Shown here piece by piece: positions 39,806-42,311 of a stretch of 42,311 nucleotides of DNA. Positions within the stretch are counted from its first letter, which is position 1; the number at the start of each line of letters is the position of its first letter. Both the position numbers and the translations under genes were made by a program. The stretch lies in the NCBI GenBank assembly GCA_020026225.1, contig JAHHQU010000016.1:1-42311 (forward strand), in the 5' to 3' direction. The notes beneath the pieces are model-generated. The model had not been told where the DNA came from. It did not search any database and saw only the letters and a list, made by a program, of their open reading frames with translations. Origin of the DNA: Phocaeicola sp. (lineage in GTDB: Bacteria > Bacteroidota > Bacteroidia > Bacteroidales > Bacteroidaceae).

Positions 39806-41782
39806 TTATAGATTTGAGTAATCGCGACTGTATCGCAACATCTGTTCGGCATAGCCCTCATCGTATCGGATCTTCACGTCGACTATTTCACCGTTTTCAT
39901 CGGTTTCCGCCGTGTAAACAGGATTGACAAATCCTTTGTAAGGTGCCAAATGCATGGAACGGTAACGTTCCAATACTTCCGCATGAAGTGCCAAATCAAC
40001 CTTCACTGCATATTTTTCAACTAATGCACGTGCCGATTCAAAATCTCCTTCACTCTTGATGCGCTGGATTTCAGCAAGCAATTGTCCGAAGATTACACGC
40101 AACTTCTCGTAATCGTTTACCTTTACATAAGTTTTTCCATCACGAACGACCCACTCCACGACTTTTTCAGGCTGTCCCTGCTCCATCGCCCAACGGGCAA
40201 TCAGCTGACGATTACGCATGTGAGCTTCTTCAATAACACAACCTGGTTCAATTCGGACCAGTTGGGTCATCAATCCATTCATCATATACGAATAATATTC
40301 AGCCTTGTAAGCTTCGTGATTAGGCAGGATGCCTAAATCAATCAATTTTTGATCAGCGATATAATACAAGCCGAACAAATCGGCACGGGCTTCTTCGATT
40401 GTAGCACCGTATGCCTTCAGAGCGTCCGGATCAACTCCAGGCAGTAATTTACCTGAACCGTGTCCTAAACATTCATGCAAATCCGTATGCAAATCTCCTG
40501 TAAGGCCGCCATACTCATTCAAACGTTCAATATCTTCTTGACTGTATACAAACTCTTCTCGGAATCCATTTCCACACATCGCCTGATTATAAGCGTCAGT
40601 AAGATTACCTATCGTTACCGATTTGGAGCCATGCACGCTTCTTATCCAATTTGAGTTGGGAAGGTTGATACCGATAGCACTGGCTGGATACAGGTCGCCG
40701 GCCAAAATGGCTGCTGTGATTACTTTCGCCGATACGCCCTTCACTTTCTCTTTCTTGAAAGCCGGATTTACCGGAGAGTGGTCTTCAAACCACTGCGCAT
40801 TGGAACTGATCAGTTCAGTACGATGTGTAGCTTCCAGGTCCTTGAAGTTGACAATAGATTCCCAACTTGCCTTCATGCCCAACGGGTCACCATAGCTTTC
40901 TATAAAGCCATTGACAAAATCAAAGTGGGATTCTGTATCTTTCAACCATTCAATGGAATAAGCATCAAAAACCTTCAAGCTACCTGTCCGATAAAAATCA
41001 ATCAGCAAGGCTATCACTTTGCACTGCTGCTCATTTTCGGCCACATCTTCAGCCTTTTCCAACCAACCGACAATCTTTGAAATAGCCTGACCATACATAC
41101 CGTCCAGCTTCCATACTTCTTCATGGATTTCTCCATCCTTTTTGACCAGACGGCTGTTCATTCCATACATAACCGGCTCTGTGTCTTCTGGATTTTTCTG
41201 AGCGGCATAGAAGGCTTCCACTTCTTCTTGAGTGACTCCCTGATAATAGTTTGCAGCAGAAGTCAGCACCAAGTCAGCTCCATCCGCTTGATTGACCCGT
41301 TTGGGCATCACCTCTGGATCAAAAATAACAGGAAACAAACGTTCACAAAGTTCATCCACTGTCTCCTCTTTTCCTAAAGGCAAGTTACAAGGTTCAATGC
41401 TTTTGATTGCCGCATAAAAAAAGTCCCTACTGAAAGTTGGAAGTATTTTATCAGTGGCATAATGATGATAGATACCACTGGAGAACCAAATTCGCATCAA
41501 ATAAACTTCGAAAGCTAAAAAGTCAGGATCCTGACGGTTCCCTTTGAAATGGATATATACAGATTCCAATAATCTACGAATCTGCAAATTGTATTTGCCG
41601 TTTTGGTCGAAAAGAATATCCCGACCCTCCAAAGCTGCTTCCGACAAATAATAAAGTAACTTTTTCTGTTTGAGAGTCAAACTCTCAAATCCAGGTACGC
41701 GATACCGCAATAACTGCAAATCCGCAAATTGCTCTACTACATACCTGAATTTATTTTCATTTTCTTGATAATTCAATTTCAT
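39806..41782 (-). CDS. Dipeptidyl-peptidase III (M49 family)
   Basis: 658 residues from MKLNYQENENKF. The M49 zinc motif is the six-residue HECLGH (near 436), followed by the second motif EEARADLFGLYY, both diagnostic. It removes dipeptides from the N-termini of short peptides. From this start it has no signal peptide, so it should be cytoplasmic. The ATG at 41800 (MTIVKDMKL) is an alternative, and the frame is open to 41857. Even the shortest choice overlaps the upstream regulator gene by 26 bp, so translation of the two is probably coupled. AlkD follows after 10 nt. Confidence 0.93.
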   Translation of the reverse strand: MKLNYQENENKFRYVVEQFADLQLLRYRVPGFESLTLKQKKLLYYLSEAALEGRDILFDQNGKYNLQIRRLLESVYIHFKGNRQDPDFLAFEVYLMRIWFSSGIYHHYATDKILPTFSRDFFYAAIKSIEPCNLPLGKEETVDELCERLFPVIFDPEVMPKRVNQADGADLVLTSAANYYQGVTQEEVEAFYAAQKNPEDTEPVMYGMNSRLVKKDGEIHEEVWKLDGMYGQAISKIVGWLEKAEDVAENEQQCKVIALLIDFYRTGSLKVFDAYSIEWLKDTESHFDFVNGFIESYGDPLGMKASWESIVNFKDLEATHRTELISSNAQWFEDHSPVNPAFKKEKVKGVSAKVITAAILAGDLYPASAIGINLPNSNWIRSVHGSKSVTIGNLTDAYNQAMCGNGFREEFVYSQEDIERLNEYGGLTGDLHTDLHECLGHGSGKLLPGVDPDALKAYGATIEEARADLFGLYYIADQKLIDLGILPNHEAYKAEYYSYMMNGLMTQLVRIEPGCVIEEAHMRNRQLIARWAMEQGQPEKVVEWVVRDGKTYVKVNDYEKLRVIFGQLLAEIQRIKSEGDFESARALVEKYAVKVDLALHAEVLERYRSMHLAPYKGFVNPVYTAETDENGEIVDVKIRYDEGYAEQMLRYSRDYSNL

Positions 41783-42233
41783 GTCTTTTACGATAGTCAT
41801 TAGGAGCTTCTCCCGTATTTCTATAGAAAGCAGAATAAAAAGACTGACGATTGGCAAATCCTACCAACGCACTTATCTGTTCAATGCTTTTCGATGCATA
41901 GCGCCTGTCAACCAACATATGCAATGCATCCCTTACACGATATTCATTCACCAAACATGAATAATTCATACCAAAACGAGAATTGATGACTGCCGATAGA
42001 TACCTTGTATTGGTTTCCAATTCTTTCGCTAAATCTTTAGCCAAATAATTGGGTTCCTTGTATTTCTTTTGAACTACGATTTTCTCTATAATTCTTTCAT
42101 AAAGTTCATCTGCCAACTCAGCTCTGATCAAATCTCTATAAGGAGCTTTTTTGACTTTTCTCTCTCTAACATTGTAAGGCCGACTCTTGCCAGTCTTTTG
42201 TTCACAAACTGTTTCTTTTACATTTTCATTCAT
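41757..42233 (-). CDS. AraC-type helix-turn-helix regulator, small
   Basis: 158 residues from MNENVKETVCEQK. A basic, low-complexity N-terminus (about 1-35) precedes a helical region and a C-terminal DNA-binding domain. The latter contains two helix-turn-helix units: NYLAKDLAKELETNTRYLSAVINSRFGMNYSCLVNEYRV and KSIEQISALVGFANRQSFYSAFYRNTGEAPNDYRKR, the AraC/XylS pattern. There is no sugar-binding or receiver domain, so the signal is unknown. The -7 box TAATTTTG (minus, 42270-42277) lies inside the longer frame to 42290, which supports the shorter start. Its 3' end overlaps the DPP III gene. Confidence 0.86.
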   Translation of the reverse strand: MNENVKETVCEQKTGKSRPYNVRERKVKKAPYRDLIRAELADELYERIIEKIVVQKKYKEPNYLAKDLAKELETNTRYLSAVINSRFGMNYSCLVNEYRVRDALHMLVDRRYASKSIEQISALVGFANRQSFYSAFYRNTGEAPNDYRKRHEIELSRK

Positions 42234-42269
42234 TCCGTCCGGTAATTTATTTTTACATAAGTAACTGTT

Positions 42270-42277
42270 CAAAATTA
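42270..42277 (-). promoter_or_regulatory. -7 element of the regulator/DPP III/AlkD unit
   Basis: TAATTTTG on the minus strand, perfect match, 36 nt upstream of ATG 42233. TTTG is found at 23 bp spacing (42301-42304), longer than usual. Confidence 0.45.
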
Positions 42278-42311
42278 ATTTTATACACATGAGTAATTCA
42301 CAAATAAGTTC

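Noticed and set aside
1..42311. CRISPR array, IS element, integron or prophage
   Set aside because: No repeat-spacer pattern, transposase, integrase or phage protein seen on either strand.

Overview
The window looks like a chromosomal segment of a Bacteroidales bacterium, most likely Bacteroides or Phocaeicola. The protein families are typical of that order: a GH20 hexosaminidase with a PA14 domain, a GH3/serine-hydrolase fusion, a 2[4Fe-4S] ferredoxin, an M13 lipoprotein peptidase, and DPP III with an HECLGH motif. Most convincing promoters follow the Bacteroidota pattern TTG or TTTG, then 19-21 bp, then TAnnTTTG. Start codons lack clear Shine-Dalgarno sequences. The content is mostly housekeeping and envelope genes. 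I see no phage, IS element, integrase, CRISPR array or rRNA.

Layout. 1-76: tRNA-Met(CAU) on the minus strand. 285-5339 (+): a START-like protein, an LptF/LptG-type permease with ribBA in one unit, and a class I aminotransferase. 5340-5862: intergenic stretch with nested inverted repeats. 5863-10754 (-): a 55-aa ferredoxin missed by length cut-offs, then (transcribed from 10754 downward) a 5'-nucleotidase C-terminal-domain lipoprotein, a metallophosphatase and a GH3/serine-hydrolase fusion. 10946-11299 (+): rplS. 11462-12427 (-): a ROK glucokinase. 12571-18289 (+): a five-gene MacAB-TolC-like exporter made of an ATPase, two FtsX/MacB permeases, a membrane-fusion protein and an outer-membrane channel. 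18469-23060 (-): GH20, an exported Arg/Ser-rich protein and a CvfB-like S1 protein. 23180-25957 (+): two tandem paralogous EEP-family lipoproteins and a prohibitin-like protein. 26109-29655 (-): LolD-like ATPase, TcdA and a cation/proton antiporter. 29788-30798 (+): asd. 30975-32710 (-): an SPFH protein, a small ribbon-helix-helix protein and a DUF1648-like membrane protein. 33045-42233 (-): M13 peptidase, ABC-F ATPase, purA, a Fur-family regulator, an AlkD-like protein, DPP III and an AraC-type regulator.

How the genes work together. Several units serve the envelope: LPS export (LptF/G), lipoprotein release (LolD), the tripartite exporter, and amino-sugar or murein breakdown (GH3, GH20). Others are metabolic: riboflavin, purine, and aspartate-family amino acids through the aminotransferase and asd. 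The least explained pieces are the SPFH/RHH/DUF1648 cluster with two strong inverted repeats at its control points, the promoter whose spacer is a perfect terminator-like palindrome near 22131-22161, the glucokinase terminator with a 24-nt U-tract, and the nested palindromes at 5589-5644. All functional calls come from reading motifs by eye; no database search was run.
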